NCBI RefSeq assembly: GCF_030687895.1 | Contig: NZ_CP117452.1 | Location: forward strand, 3,551,501-3,615,500 | Length of the DNA: 64,000 nucleotides | Source of the DNA: Pseudomonas sp. FP198 | GTDB taxonomy: Bacteria > Pseudomonadota > Gammaproteobacteria > Pseudomonadales > Pseudomonadaceae | Direction of reading: 5' to 3' | Made by a program: the position numbers and the translations under genes | Notes under the pieces: model-generated | The model's database searches: none | The model's input: only the letters and a program-made list of their open reading frames with translations | What the model was told of the DNA's origin: nothing | Part shown: piece by piece, positions 9,257 through 19,095 of the stretch | Position numbering within the stretch: position 1 is the stretch's first letter | Layout: each line of letters begins with the position of its first letter

Positions 9257-10630
9257 ATGACTCAAAGACATGTAATCAACGCCTCGGTAAGCCCCAAGGG
9301 CAGCCTGGAGACCTTGTCCCAGCGCGAAGTCCAGCAACTGAGCGAAGCCGGTTCCGGCAGCATCTATGATCTTTTCCGCCAGTGCGCCCTGGCTATCCTC
9401 AACACCGGCGCCCATGTCGACAATGCCAAGACCATCCTCGAAGCCTACAAGGATTTCGAGATCCGCATTCACCAGCAGGACCGGGGCGTGCGCCTGGAGC
9501 TGCTGAACGCGCCGGCCGATGCGTTCGTCGACGGCGAGATGATCGCCAGCACCCGGGAAATGCTCTTCAGTGCCCTGCGCGACATCGTCTACACCGAGAA
9601 CGAACTGGACAGCCAGCGCATCGACCTGAGTTCATCCCAGGGCATCAGCGACTACGTCTTCCACCTGCTGCGCAACGCCCGCACCCTGCGTCCCGGCGTG
9701 GAACCGAAAATCGTCGTGTGCTGGGGTGGTCATTCGATCAACACCGAAGAATACAAATACACCAAGAAAGTCGGCCACGAACTCGGCTTGCGCAGCCTGG
9801 ACATCTGCACCGGCTGCGGCCCCGGCGTGATGAAAGGCCCTATGAAAGGCGCGACCATTGCCCACGCCAAGCAGCGTATCCATGGCGGGCGTTACCTGGG
9901 CCTGACGGAGCCGGGCATCATCGCCGCCGAGGCGCCGAACCCGATCGTCAACGAGCTGGTGATCCTGCCGGACATCGAGAAGCGCCTGGAAGCCTTCGTG
10001 CGCGTCGGCCACGGCATCATCATCTTCCCGGGCGGCGCCGGTACGGCGGAAGAGTTCCTCTACCTGCTGGGCATCCTCATGCACCCGGCCAACCAGGACC
10101 TGCCCTTCCCGGTCGTGCTCACCGGGCCGAAAAGCGCCGCGCCGTACCTGGACCAGTTGCACGCGTTTGTCGGCGCGACCCTGGGCGAAGCCGCGCAGAA
10201 GCACTACCAGATCATCATCGACGATCCGGCTGAAGTGGCGCGGCAGATGACCCAGGGCCTGAAAGAAGTGAAGCAGTTCCGCCGCGAGCGCAACGACGCG
10301 TTCCACTTCAACTGGCTGCTGAAGATCGACGAAGGTTTCCAGCGCCCGTTCGACCCGACCCACGCAAACATGGCCAGCCTGGGCCTGAGCCGCGACCTGC
10401 CGCCCCACGAACTCGCCGCCAACCTGCGCCGGGCGTTCTCCGGGATCGTCGCCGGTAACGTCAAGGACAAGGGCATCCGCCTGATCGAGGAACACGGCCC
10501 GTACGAGATCCACGGCGACTCCGCCATCATGGAACCGCTTGATCGCCTGCTGCAGGCCTTCGTCGCCCAGCACCGGATGAAACTGCCGGGTGGCGCGGCG
10601 TATGTGCCGTGCTATCGCGTGGTGACCTGA
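9257..10630 (+). CDS. ppnN: pyrimidine/purine 5'-nucleotide nucleosidase (LOG family)
   Basis: A 457-residue PpnN (YgdH) orthologue. This enzyme cleaves nucleoside 5'-monophosphates to the base and ribose 5-phosphate and, in E. coli, is stimulated by (p)ppGpp. The N-terminal domain is followed by the LOG catalytic domain, with GGHSINTEEYKYTKKVGHELGL, CTGCGPGVMKGPMKGA and the PGGAGTAEE motif near residue 258, then the conserved C-terminal domain ending in CYRVVT. Length fits PpnN rather than short plant-type LOG. Monocistronic, bounded by a REP pair. Confidence 0.9.
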   Translation: MTQRHVINASVSPKGSLETLSQREVQQLSEAGSGSIYDLFRQCALAILNTGAHVDNAKTILEAYKDFEIRIHQQDRGVRLELLNAPADAFVDGEMIASTREMLFSALRDIVYTENELDSQRIDLSSSQGISDYVFHLLRNARTLRPGVEPKIVVCWGGHSINTEEYKYTKKVGHELGLRSLDICTGCGPGVMKGPMKGATIAHAKQRIHGGRYLGLTEPGIIAAEAPNPIVNELVILPDIEKRLEAFVRVGHGIIIFPGGAGTAEEFLYLLGILMHPANQDLPFPVVLTGPKSAAPYLDQLHAFVGATLGEAAQKHYQIIIDDPAEVARQMTQGLKEVKQFRRERNDAFHFNWLLKIDEGFQRPFDPTHANMASLGLSRDLPPHELAANLRRAFSGIVAGNVKDKGIRLIEEHGPYEIHGDSAIMEPLDRLLQAFVAQHRMKLPGGAAYVPCYRVVT

Positions 10631-10654
10631 CTGATGGAATGACCGAAGATCCAA

Positions 10655-10745
10655 TGTGGGAGCGAGCTTGCTCGCGATAGCGCCAGCACATTCAACATCG
10701 ATGCAAGCTGACGATCCGCTATCGCGAGCAAGCTCGCTCCCACAG
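10655..10745. repeat. REP/BIME inverted pair, family A
   Basis: Inverted copies of TGTGGGAGCGAGCTTGCTCG between the convergent ends of ppnN and the HAD phosphatase gene. Confidence 0.85.
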
Positions 10746-10757
10746 GGTCGGCGGTGA

Positions 10758-11426
10758 CTATTGGATTGAAGTTAAGCGCATCATCCTTCTCTCATCTACT
10801 TCGATGCCAATGTCTTGGTAATCCTCGATCTGCGAGTGCAACGTCACCACCGGATGCGTGTGCGTGGCCGTCACCACCATCACGTCCATACCGGCCGCCT
10901 CGCCGGCCTTGATCCCGGCTTCGGCATCCTCGAACACCAGGCATTCCTGCGGCGCCACTTGCAAGCGCTGCGCCGCGAGTAGATAGCAATCGGGGTTTGG
11001 CTTGCCGGCGCTCACGTCTTCAGCCGTCACCATCACCGCCGGACGCACAATCCCGGCTGCTTCCATGCGGCGCAACGCCAAGGCCATGGGCGCCGAGGTG
11101 ACGATTGCCCATTGCGTCGGCGGCAGGCTTTTGAGAAAGGCCAGCGCACCGGGCACCTCGACCACTCCCTCCACGTCCTCGATTTCTTCGACGGTGAGCT
11201 GCGCGGCCTCGGCCTGGGCATCCACGCCCGGCAGGTTCTGGCGGGCGACGGTGTCGACAGCGCGCACGCCATGGATAGTCGGCAGGAATTTCGCCACATC
11301 CAAACCATGGCGCATGGCCCAGCGCGTCCAGATCCGCTCGGTGGCAGCGACGGAATTGAGCAGCGTGCCGTCCATGTCGAAGAGGAAGGCGCGGTAGGCA
11401 ATGGGGGTGGGGGGACTGACAGGCAT
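10758..11426 (-). CDS. HAD-superfamily sugar-phosphatase-like hydrolase
   Basis: A 222-residue HAD-IA phosphatase. Motif I is FDMDGTLLNS with the nucleophile Asp and the acid/base Asp two residues later; motif II is the Ser of IVTSAP; motif III is the Lys in SAGKPNPDCY; motif IV is VFEDAEAGIKAGEAAGM. The alpha-helical cap after motif I is that of the glycerol-3-phosphatase/2-deoxyglucose-6-phosphatase group, so a small sugar phosphate is the likely substrate. It lies between two REP pairs and appears monocistronic. Confidence 0.8.
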   Translation of the reverse strand: MPVSPPTPIAYRAFLFDMDGTLLNSVAATERIWTRWAMRHGLDVAKFLPTIHGVRAVDTVARQNLPGVDAQAEAAQLTVEEIEDVEGVVEVPGALAFLKSLPPTQWAIVTSAPMALALRRMEAAGIVRPAVMVTAEDVSAGKPNPDCYLLAAQRLQVAPQECLVFEDAEAGIKAGEAAGMDVMVVTATHTHPVVTLHSQIEDYQDIGIEVDERRMMRLTSIQ

Positions 11427-11483
11427 CGGATCCTCAATGATAAAGGGTGGATGACGGCCACTGTAACATCGTCGTGCCCCGAA

Positions 11484-11577
11484 CCTGTGGGAGCGAGCCT
11501 GCTCGCGAATACGTCGGGCCAGTCACATCAATGCTGGCTGAACCACCGCTTTCGCGAGCAGGCTCGCTCCCACAGGG
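11484..11577. repeat. REP/BIME inverted pair, family A
   Basis: Inverted copies of CTGTGGGAGCGAGCCTGCTC (C variant) between the MATE exporter and the HAD gene. Confidence 0.85.
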
Positions 11578-11594
11578 GTTCGGTGATGAGCCGG

Positions 11595-12941
11595 CTATAC
11601 CAACCGCTCGATCCGCTGATGCTGCCAGACCCGTTTGTAATACACCGCCTGTAGAATCAGCATGCTCAGGTAAGCCACCGGAAACGCCATCCACACCCCT
11701 TGCAGGCCGAAGTGCGCGTCCAGCAGGTAGGCCGCCGGCACTTGCACGCCGATGATGCAGAAGATCGAGATCGCCACCGGCACCAGCACCGTGCCGCTGG
11801 CGCGCATGATGCCGCCGATGATGGCCTGGAAGCCGAACACCAGCAGGCTCCAGAGCATGATGTGCAACAGGTGTTCGGCCTGGACCCGCGCCGCCGGGTC
11901 GGTGATGAACAGCCCCAGCAACCAGTGGGACAACAGATACCCCAGCAACACCAGGCCACCGGTCAGCCAGACGTTGATCAACAGCCCCGTGCGCAGGATC
12001 GGCCCGAGGCGTTCCAGGCGTCCGGCGCCAATCGCCTGGGCGCCGAGGATCGAGGCGGTGATGGCGATCGACAGCGCCGGGAACTGCACGTAATTGACGA
12101 TCTGCGTCACCGCCCCGTAGGCGGCCGTGGCCTGGGAACCGTGGTGATTGACCAGCGCCAGGACGACCAGCTCCGACAACGAAATCACCACCATCTGCAA
12201 CCCCGTCGGCAAGCCGATGCGCAGCACCTTGGCGAGGATATCCCGGTCCAGGCGCATCGCGGCGAACAGCGCGCGGTCCGGCGCCAAGGCATGCGCCCGC
12301 CGATTGAGGCGCCACGCCAGCATGGCCATGGCCGATGTGGTACCCACCATTCCCGCCCACGCCGCACTCTGGATACCCATCTGCGGCAACCCCAGCCAGC
12401 CACGTATCAACGCCGGCGTCAGCAGCATCCCGACACTCGTGGACACCAGCAACGCCAGCAGCGGCGAAACGGTATCACTCACACCGCGCAGCAGCTGGGT
12501 GAAGAGCACGAACACCAGTAGCATCGGCAGGATCCACATCATCACCCGGGCATAGGAAATGGCGTCTTCGAGCACATCGTCGGGCGTGCCGAGCCCTTGC
12601 AGGGCCTCGCGAGCGAAGACACTGCCCAACACCGCAGCGACCAACCCGATGATCGCCCCCAACAACAACGTCGAGCCGGCGATCGCCTTCACCGTTCCGG
12701 TCTCGCCGGCGCCATAGGCCTGCCCGATCAACACGCCCGCCCCCGCGCCCAGACCAATCACCAAAGCGATGAAGAAAAACACGATGGGAAACATCCCCGA
12801 CACCGCCGCCAATGCCTGGGTGCCGAGCATCTGGCCGATGTAGATGCTGTTGAGCGTACCGGACATCGACTGGAGGAAATTGGACAGGACCATGGGGGCC
12901 AGGAACAGCAGGTAGGTTTTCCAGAGCGGCTGGGCAGGCAT
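11595..12941 (-). CDS. MATE-family multidrug/cation exporter
   Basis: A 448-residue inner-membrane protein with about twelve hydrophobic segments in two similar halves. It is recognisable as MATE/NorM-like by the N-terminal LVLSNFLQSMSGTLNSIYIGQMLG, by GAGAGVLIGQAYGAG, and by the matching second-half segment GLPTGLQMVVISLSELVVLALVNHHGSQATAAYGA. Such proteins export cationic drugs or metabolites using sodium or proton gradients. No adjacent regulator. Substrate cannot be inferred. Confidence 0.85.
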   Translation of the reverse strand: MPAQPLWKTYLLFLAPMVLSNFLQSMSGTLNSIYIGQMLGTQALAAVSGMFPIVFFFIALVIGLGAGAGVLIGQAYGAGETGTVKAIAGSTLLLGAIIGLVAAVLGSVFAREALQGLGTPDDVLEDAISYARVMMWILPMLLVFVLFTQLLRGVSDTVSPLLALLVSTSVGMLLTPALIRGWLGLPQMGIQSAAWAGMVGTTSAMAMLAWRLNRRAHALAPDRALFAAMRLDRDILAKVLRIGLPTGLQMVVISLSELVVLALVNHHGSQATAAYGAVTQIVNYVQFPALSIAITASILGAQAIGAGRLERLGPILRTGLLINVWLTGGLVLLGYLLSHWLLGLFITDPAARVQAEHLLHIMLWSLLVFGFQAIIGGIMRASGTVLVPVAISIFCIIGVQVPAAYLLDAHFGLQGVWMAFPVAYLSMLILQAVYYKRVWQHQRIERLV

Positions 12942-13021
12942 GGGGGCTCGATGGCAGATTCGAAATCAATGCCGGGTAATTTAGCTCAATCCTTTCATTC
13001 TGTTGCAGAGATGTTGCTTTT

Positions 13022-13149
13022 GTGGCGAGGGAGCTTGCTCCCGCTGGACTGCGCAGCAGGCCCAAAATCCATAAGGCTGATTACTTCTGGCGAAACCCGA
13101 TAAAAACGGGGCCGCTGCGCGTCCCAGCGGGAGCAAGCTCCCTCGCCAC
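13022..13149. repeat. REP/BIME inverted pair, family B
   Basis: Inverted copies of GTGGCGAGGGAGCTTGCTCC in the 383-base gap between the MATE gene and the chemotaxis cluster. The rest of that gap (13150-13324) holds the likely promoter of the cluster. Confidence 0.85.
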
Positions 13150-13248
13150 GGGTTATCCGCAGGTCTGGCCTTCTCGACAATTCACGGATTTCGTCTATTC
13201 TTAGATATCAATGTGCCATTATTTTTATCGGAACCGGACGACTGGTCC

Positions 13249-13275
13249 TCAAGACTGCGTCGGCTTTGCAGATAA
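13249..13275 (+). promoter_or_regulatory. candidate FliA (sigma-28) promoter of the chemotaxis cluster
   Basis: TCAA, 15 bases, then GCAGATAA, resembling the FliA consensus TAAA-N15-GCCGATAA with one mismatch in each box. It lies 49 bases upstream of the first MCP start. The match is by eye and a chance fit is possible. Confidence 0.35.
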
Positions 13276-13324
13276 CCAGTCATTAGCAAATATCCTGTCG
13301 GCAACACTGTTCAAGGACCGAACC

Positions 13325-14542
13325 ATGACGTCGTATTCCCACGACCACTCCCCCGCCAAAACCCAACCACGCATTCTCTGGCACGCCTTGATCGTGGCCA
13401 TCGCCGCAAGCGTCGGCGTGCTGGCACTTAACGGTGCAAGCACACAGAACATCGGTTTGAGCATCGGGCTGGTGGTTCTTGGCGTGGCCGTCGGCATCTG
13501 GGGCGCGCGTTCACAACGTCTTCAACTCGACGAGGCGACGGCCGCGGCCATCACCCGCCACGAGTTGCAAGCCGCCGGTCATGTTTCCCATAAAACCACC
13601 GCGCAGCTCAACGAAGTGATCCTCGGCGCGATGCCGATCTGGGCCAAGCAAGTCGAAAGCTCACGCCAGCAGACTGAAACCGCAATCGTCTCGCTGACCA
13701 CCCGTTTCACCGGCATCTCTTCGCGCCTCGAAGAGACGGTGCAAGCCTCGCAACAGGCCGCCGGCGAGTTGGCCGGCAGCGGCGGTGGCGGTGCCGTCCA
13801 GGTACTGGCGCAGAGCGAAGGCGAACTGGTCAAGGTCATCGACTCGCTGAAAACCACCCAGGCCAGCCGTGATGAAACCCTGACCCAGGTCCGCAACCTG
13901 ACCGCCTACACCGGCGAGCTGCGGACCATGGCCGCCGATGTCGCGGCGATTGCTGCCCAGACCAACCTGCTGGCCCTGAACGCCGCCATTGAGGCCGCCC
14001 GGGCGGGCGAAGCCGGGCGCGGTTTTGCGGTAGTGGCCGATGCGGTGCGCGCACTGTCGAGCAAATCCAGCGAGACCGGCCAGCAGATGTCGGCCAAGGT
14101 CGACGTCATCAATACCGCCATCACCCAACTGGTCCAGGCCGCCTCCAGCGGCGCCGACCAGGATAGCCAGTCCGTGGCCGTGTCCGAAGGCAGCATCCAG
14201 CGCGTGCTGGAACGCTTCAAAAGCGTCACCGAGCGTCTCGCCGATTCGGCCGACATGCTGCAACGGGAAAGCTTCGGCATTCGCGACGAGCTCACCGAAG
14301 TGCTGGTCAATCTCCAATTCCAGGATCGGGTCAGCCAGATCCTCAGCCACGTGCGCGACAACATGGAGGACCTGCATGTGCACATACAGCAGGCCAACCA
14401 GTCGCCCGATCAGGCTATCTCCATCGACGCCCGCCAATGGCTGGCGCGCATGGAAACCACCTACGCCACCGACGAGCAACGCCGTAATCATCATGGCGAC
14501 TCGGCCGCGCAACAGACTTCACAGGAAATAACCTTCTTTTAG
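13325..14542 (+). CDS. methyl-accepting chemotaxis protein without periplasmic sensor
   Basis: A 405-residue chemoreceptor. Two adjacent transmembrane helices (about residues 16-34 and 40-58) leave almost nothing in the periplasm, so it must sense from the membrane or the cytoplasm. The signalling tip is intact: [44 protein letters not shown]. The C-terminus (QEITFF) lacks the aromatic spacing of a CheR-binding pentapeptide. ATG at 13325 follows AAGGA; the longer frame from 13211 was rejected. First gene of a nine-gene chemotaxis cluster whose order resembles the P. aeruginosa Che2 cluster (which also begins MCP-CheY-CheA). Confidence 0.85.
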   Translation: MTSYSHDHSPAKTQPRILWHALIVAIAASVGVLALNGASTQNIGLSIGLVVLGVAVGIWGARSQRLQLDEATAAAITRHELQAAGHVSHKTTAQLNEVILGAMPIWAKQVESSRQQTETAIVSLTTRFTGISSRLEETVQASQQAAGELAGSGGGGAVQVLAQSEGELVKVIDSLKTTQASRDETLTQVRNLTAYTGELRTMAADVAAIAAQTNLLALNAAIEAARAGEAGRGFAVVADAVRALSSKSSETGQQMSAKVDVINTAITQLVQAASSGADQDSQSVAVSEGSIQRVLERFKSVTERLADSADMLQRESFGIRDELTEVLVNLQFQDRVSQILSHVRDNMEDLHVHIQQANQSPDQAISIDARQWLARMETTYATDEQRRNHHGDSAAQQTSQEITFF

Positions 14543-14553
14543 GAGAGCCGTTC

Positions 14554-14922
14554 ATGGCTAAAAGTGTATTGGTTGTCGACGACTCCGCGAGCGTTCGGCA
14601 GGTGGTCGGCATCGCGTTGAAAAGTGCCGGCTACGACGTGATCGAAGCCAGCGATGGCAAGGACGCACTGGGCAAGCTCACCGGGCAGAAAGTGCACCTG
14701 ATCATCAGCGACGTGAACATGCCGAACATGGACGGCATCACCTTCGTCAAGGAGGTCAAGAAGCTCGCCAGCTACAAGTTCACGCCGATCATCATGCTCA
14801 CCACCGAATCCCAGGAATCGAAGAAGCAGGAAGGCCAGGCCGCAGGCGCCAAGGCCTGGGTGGTCAAGCCGTTCCAACCGGCGCAGATGCTGGCGGCGGT
14901 ATCCAAGCTGATTCTTCCTTGA
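14554..14922 (+). CDS. cheY: CheY-type response regulator
   Basis: A 122-residue single-domain receiver. The acidic pair is VVDDS (Asp9, Asp10), the phosphorylation site is Asp53 in IISDVNMPNMDG, the switch Thr lies in IIMLTTES and the conserved Lys is in WVVKPFQP. It has no output domain, so it signals by protein contact, either at the flagellar motor or as a phosphate sink for CheA. It starts 11 bases after the MCP stop and is followed by the STAS gene after 15 bases. Confidence 0.92.
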   Translation: MAKSVLVVDDSASVRQVVGIALKSAGYDVIEASDGKDALGKLTGQKVHLIISDVNMPNMDGITFVKEVKKLASYKFTPIIMLTTESQESKKQEGQAAGAKAWVVKPFQPAQMLAAVSKLILP

Positions 14923-14937
14923 TGGCCGGAGGCTTCG

Positions 14938-15222
14938 ATGCCGCTGCTGTACGAAACAGAAGATGACACCGCGCAGGTGCAGATCGACGGCGAGCTGACG
15001 ATCTACACCGCCGCCGACCTGGCCGCGCAATTGCTGCCACGGCTGGGGGCCACGCCGAACATGGCGCTGGACCTGTCGCAGATCACCGAGATGGACGGCG
15101 CCGGCCTGCAACTGCTGCTGATGATTCAGCGCGAGGCACCCAAGGCCGGGACCCAACTGACGGTGACCGGCCAGAGCAAAGCCGTTACGGAGACACTCGC
15201 CCTGTGCAACCTCGTTGCCTAG
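14938..15222 (+). CDS. STAS-domain protein in chemotaxis cluster
   Basis: A 94-residue protein with one STAS fold (VQIDGELTIYTAADLAAQLLP, then ALDLSQITEMDGAGLQLLLMIQREA). In anti-sigma-factor antagonists the loop before the key helix carries a phosphorylatable Ser (D-S-S-G); here it reads D-G-A-G, so that serine is missing and phosphorylation switching is unlikely. Its place between cheY and cheA suggests a scaffold or accessory role with CheA. The function is inferred from position only. Confidence 0.8.
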   Translation: MPLLYETEDDTAQVQIDGELTIYTAADLAAQLLPRLGATPNMALDLSQITEMDGAGLQLLLMIQREAPKAGTQLTVTGQSKAVTETLALCNLVA

Positions 15223-15255
15223 AGGCCCCGCGACACGTCGGACACGACAAAGGAT

Positions 15256-17361
15256 ATGAGCGTGAGCATCAATCTCGATCAGGCACAACAAACGTTTATC
15301 GTCGAGGCACGAGAGCAGTTGCAGGCGATGGAAGAATCGCTGCTGCAACTGGAAAACGACCCCGCCGACGATGACGCCATCGGCGCAATTTTTCGCGCGG
15401 CCCACACCATCAAGGGCTCGGCCGGGCTGTTCGGCCTGGAGCCGATCGTCAGCTTCACCCACATCGTCGAAGACGTGCTCGACCGCTTGCGTGAAGGCAG
15501 CGTCGCGGTGGACCCGGGCCTTATCGCAGTGCTGCTCAAGTCCGGCGATCACATGCTTGAACTGATCGACGTGGTCGCCAACCAGGGCTCGACATTGCAG
15601 CCCCCTGCCCTGGCTCGGGAAATGGAGTTGTGCCAGATCCTCCAGGAATACCAGGCGCCCCCGACCGCGCCCGAAACGACTGCGGCAGAGGCAACCGAAA
15701 CGAGCGAGTCAACCGATGCGCGCCTATGGCGCATCAGCCTGCGCTTTGGCCAGGAAGTGTTCCGCAATGGCATGGACCCACTGTCGTTCCTGCGCTATCT
15801 GCAGACCCTCGGTGAGATCGTCGACATTACCACGCTGACCGAAGCGATGCCGGCTATCGAAGCCTGGGATGCCGAATCCTGCTACCTGGGTTTTGATATC
15901 GGGTTTCGCTCCGCCGCCGGTAATGCCGCGATCAACGAAGTCTTCGATTTCGTCCGGGAAGATTGCGTCATCGACATCGTTGCCGTGCCAGAGGCAGAGC
16001 CCCAGGCGAGCACCGATTTGGTCACCACCGCGCAGACAGCCAGCGAAGAAAGCACCGCCATGGTCACCACCGGCGAGCTGCTGCCAGACCAGCGCAAGAC
16101 CCCGCGCATGCCGGCCCAGGTCGCGCCCGACAAACAGGCCGTGACCAGCGACGGCAAGAGCAAGGACGGCATGTACGTCCGGGTCAACGCCGACAAACTC
16201 GACGAACTGATCAACCTGGTCGGCGAGCTGGTGATCGCCAGTGCCGGCGCCAGCCTGCTGGCCCGCACGTGCCAGAACGACCCGTTGCAGGAAGCCACCT
16301 CATCGGTGTCCGGGCTGGTGGAGGAGATTCTCGACGGCGCCCTGCGCCTGCGGATGATCCCCATCGGCGAAACCTTCAACCGTTTTCGCCGGGTGGTGCG
16401 CGACGTCAGCCAGGAACTGGGCAAGGACATCGACCTGATCATCAGCGGCGCGGAAACCGAGCTGGACAAGACCGTCGTGGAAAAGATCGGCGACCCGCTC
16501 ATGCATTTGCTGCGCAACGCCATGGACCACGGCATCGAAACCGCCGAGGCGCGGCTGGCCGCCGGCAAACCAGCCAAGGGTCACCTGCACCTCAACGCCT
16601 ACCACGACTCGGGCAGCATCGTGCTGGAAATCGCCGACGATGGCGCCGGCCTGAACCGCGACCGCATCCTGGAAAAAGCCCATGAGCGCGGCCTGATCGC
16701 CGCCGGCGCGAACCTGAGCGACCAGGAAATCTACAACCTGATTTTCGAACCCGGCTTCTCCACCGCCCAGGCCGTCACCAACCTGTCCGGGCGCGGTGTG
16801 GGCATGGACGTGGTCAAGCGCAATATCACACTGCTGCGCGGCACCGTCGACTTGGACAGCCAGCCGGGCAAGGGCACCGTGGTGCGCATCCGCCTGCCGC
16901 TGACGCTGGCGATCATCAATGGCTTCCTCGTCGGCATCGGCCAGTCCACCTATGTGATTCCGCTGGACATGGTCCAGGAATGCATCGAACTGAGCGAAGA
17001 CGATGGCGTCGCCAGTCGCGAACAAGGCTACCTCGACCTGCGCGGCGAAGTGCTGCCGCTGGTGTACCTGCGCGATCATTTCCATCACGAAGGCCCGGCC
17101 TCGCGCCGGCAAAACGTGGTGGTGGTGCGCTACGCCGAACTCAAGGCCGGACTGGTGGTGGATGACCTGCTGGGTGAATTCCAGACCGTGATCAAACCCC
17201 TGGGCAAGCTGTTCGGCGCACTGCGCGGCATCAGCGGCTCGACCATCCTGGGCAGCGGTGCGGTGGCCTTGATCCTCGACGTTCCCGCCCTGCTCACCCA
17301 GATCGCACAAACAGAAAACCGCTACAACCCGACCCCATTACAACAAGCCAACGCTCGCTGA
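15256..17361 (+). CDS. cheA: chemotaxis histidine kinase CheA
   Basis: A 701-residue CheA. P1 (HPt) contains the phosphorylated His in IFRAAHTIKGSAGLFG (about residue 50). A CheY-binding-like P2 follows (about 155-250), then the P3 dimerisation helices starting LDELINLVGELVIASAG. P4 has N box HLLRNAMDHGIE (about 417-428), G1 IADDGAGL (about 458) and G2 GRGVGMDVVKRN, and a CheW-like P5 fills the last 150 residues. All domains are intact. It phosphorylates CheY and CheB in response to receptor state. The linker between P2 and P3 is long and low in complexity. Confidence 0.95.
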   Translation: MSVSINLDQAQQTFIVEAREQLQAMEESLLQLENDPADDDAIGAIFRAAHTIKGSAGLFGLEPIVSFTHIVEDVLDRLREGSVAVDPGLIAVLLKSGDHMLELIDVVANQGSTLQPPALAREMELCQILQEYQAPPTAPETTAAEATETSESTDARLWRISLRFGQEVFRNGMDPLSFLRYLQTLGEIVDITTLTEAMPAIEAWDAESCYLGFDIGFRSAAGNAAINEVFDFVREDCVIDIVAVPEAEPQASTDLVTTAQTASEESTAMVTTGELLPDQRKTPRMPAQVAPDKQAVTSDGKSKDGMYVRVNADKLDELINLVGELVIASAGASLLARTCQNDPLQEATSSVSGLVEEILDGALRLRMIPIGETFNRFRRVVRDVSQELGKDIDLIISGAETELDKTVVEKIGDPLMHLLRNAMDHGIETAEARLAAGKPAKGHLHLNAYHDSGSIVLEIADDGAGLNRDRILEKAHERGLIAAGANLSDQEIYNLIFEPGFSTAQAVTNLSGRGVGMDVVKRNITLLRGTVDLDSQPGKGTVVRIRLPLTLAIINGFLVGIGQSTYVIPLDMVQECIELSEDDGVASREQGYLDLRGEVLPLVYLRDHFHHEGPASRRQNVVVVRYAELKAGLVVDDLLGEFQTVIKPLGKLFGALRGISGSTILGSGAVALILDVPALLTQIAQTENRYNPTPLQQANAR

Positions 17362-17393
17362 CGCTTCAACACTCCATGGAGAGGTATTCCCCA

Positions 17394-19056
17394 ATGAAAT
17401 GGTTCTACGACCTTAGAATCGCCACCAAACTGATCACCTCGTTCCTCGTGGTGTTGGCGCTGACCGCCGTCATGGGCGTGTTCTCGATCATCCAGCTGGG
17501 CCAGGTGAACGGCACCACCACCGAGATCCGCGAAAACTGGATGCCGTCCATGCGCGCGGCCTCGGGCATGCGCTTCTTTGCCGCGAGCTTTCGACTCAAG
17601 GAAAACCGTCACATTTCCGCCGACTCCGAGCAAGAACGCGTAACGCTGGAGCAGGAAGCCGACGAAGCCAAAAAAGCTTTCGAAACACGCTTGGGCACTT
17701 ATGAAAAACTGCTCTCCAATGCCGAAGACCGTCAGCTGTTCGAAACCACTCGCAATGACTGGAACGCTTACCTGGTGGTCAGCAAGGATCTGTTCGCGCT
17801 GTCCCGTCAGAACCAGACCGAACAAGCCATGGCGCTGCTCAAGGGCGAGTCCAAGCGTCAGTTCGACCTGATCACCAGCGATCTGCAAAAACTCGTGGAA
17901 CTGAACGACGCCGGCGCCGGTGCCGCCAGTGAACACGGCACCGCGCTGTATGAAAAAGCGCGCCTGTCGATCATCGCCGTGCTGGCTGCCGCCTTGCTCG
18001 TGGGCCTGGGCCTGGCGCTGTTCATTTCGCGGATCATTTCCCGTCCGCTGAAGCAGGCCGCCGCTGTCGCCGAACAACTGGCCGAAGGCAACCTGAACGC
18101 GAAAATCGAAGCCGGCTCCAAGGACGAGACCGGCATGGTGCTCAACGCCATGCAGAACATGGTCGGCAAGCTTTCGCACATCATCGGTGAAGTACGCAAC
18201 GCGGCGGACAACCTTGCCAGCGCCTCCGAAGAAGTCAGCGCCACCGCGCAATCGATGAGCCAGGCCACCAGCGAACAGGCGGCCAGCGTCGAGGAAACCA
18301 GCGCCTCCATCGAACAGATGAGCGCCAGCATCAACCAGAACACCGAGAACGCCAAGGTTACCGACGGCATGGCCAGCAAGGCCGCCAAGGAAGCCACCGA
18401 CGGCGGCGAATCGGTGCAGCAGACCGTGGTGGCGATGAAAAAAATCGCCCAGCGCATCAGCATCATCGACGACATCGCCTACCAGACCAACCTGCTGGCG
18501 CTCAACGCGGCCATCGAAGCGGCCCGCGCCGGCCGGGGAACACGGCAAAGGCTTCGCGGTGGTCGCCGCCGAAGTGCGCAAACTGGCTGAGCGCAGCCAG
18601 GTTGCCGCCCAGGAAATCGGCGAGCTGTCGTCCAGCAGCGTCGACATGGCGGAGAAGGCCGGGAACCTGCTCAACGAAATGGTCCCGTCCATCAACAAGA
18701 CTTCGGACCTGGTGCAGGAAATCAGCGCCGCGTCCGAAGAACAGGCCGCCGGCGTGGCGCAGATCAACACCGCCATGACGCAGCTCAACCAGGTGACCCA
18801 GCAGAACGCCTCCAGCAGCGAAGAACTGGCCGCCACCGCTGAAGAGATGAGCAGCCAGGCCGAACAGCTGCAACAGGCCATGAGCTTCTTCACCCTGGAC
18901 ACGCCGGCCAAGTCCGCCATGCAGAGCGCCAGGGTCGATAACACCCCGGGTCCGTCCAGCCGCAAACCGGCGCGGGCACCGGCACCGGTGATGCCCAAGG
19001 CGTTTGCCTACAACATGGCCAGCGCGCCGGACGAATCGGAATTCACCCGGTTCTGA
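17394..19056 (+). pseudogene. methyl-accepting chemotaxis protein, frameshifted by a CCGG duplication
   Basis: Without the shift this would be a 552-residue MCP: a TM helix near the N-terminus, a four-helix-bundle ligand domain (MPSMRAASGMRFFAASFRLK onward), a second TM (about residues 192-213), HAMP, and a full signalling domain. The frame breaks at 18529-18536, where CCGG is duplicated. Removing one copy restores the invariant tip [27 protein letters not shown]. As written, translation ends at 18590 after about 398 residues, so the CheA/CheW contact tip's second arm and the C-terminal EFTRF (a possible CheR-tethering pentapeptide) are lost. ATG at 17394 follows GAGAGG. The break is real mutation or an assembly error; the sequence cannot say which. 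Confidence 0.85.
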
Positions 19057-19095
19057 TGGCCCGGTTCCACAGGCTTGCCTAAAGGAGAAAAAGCT

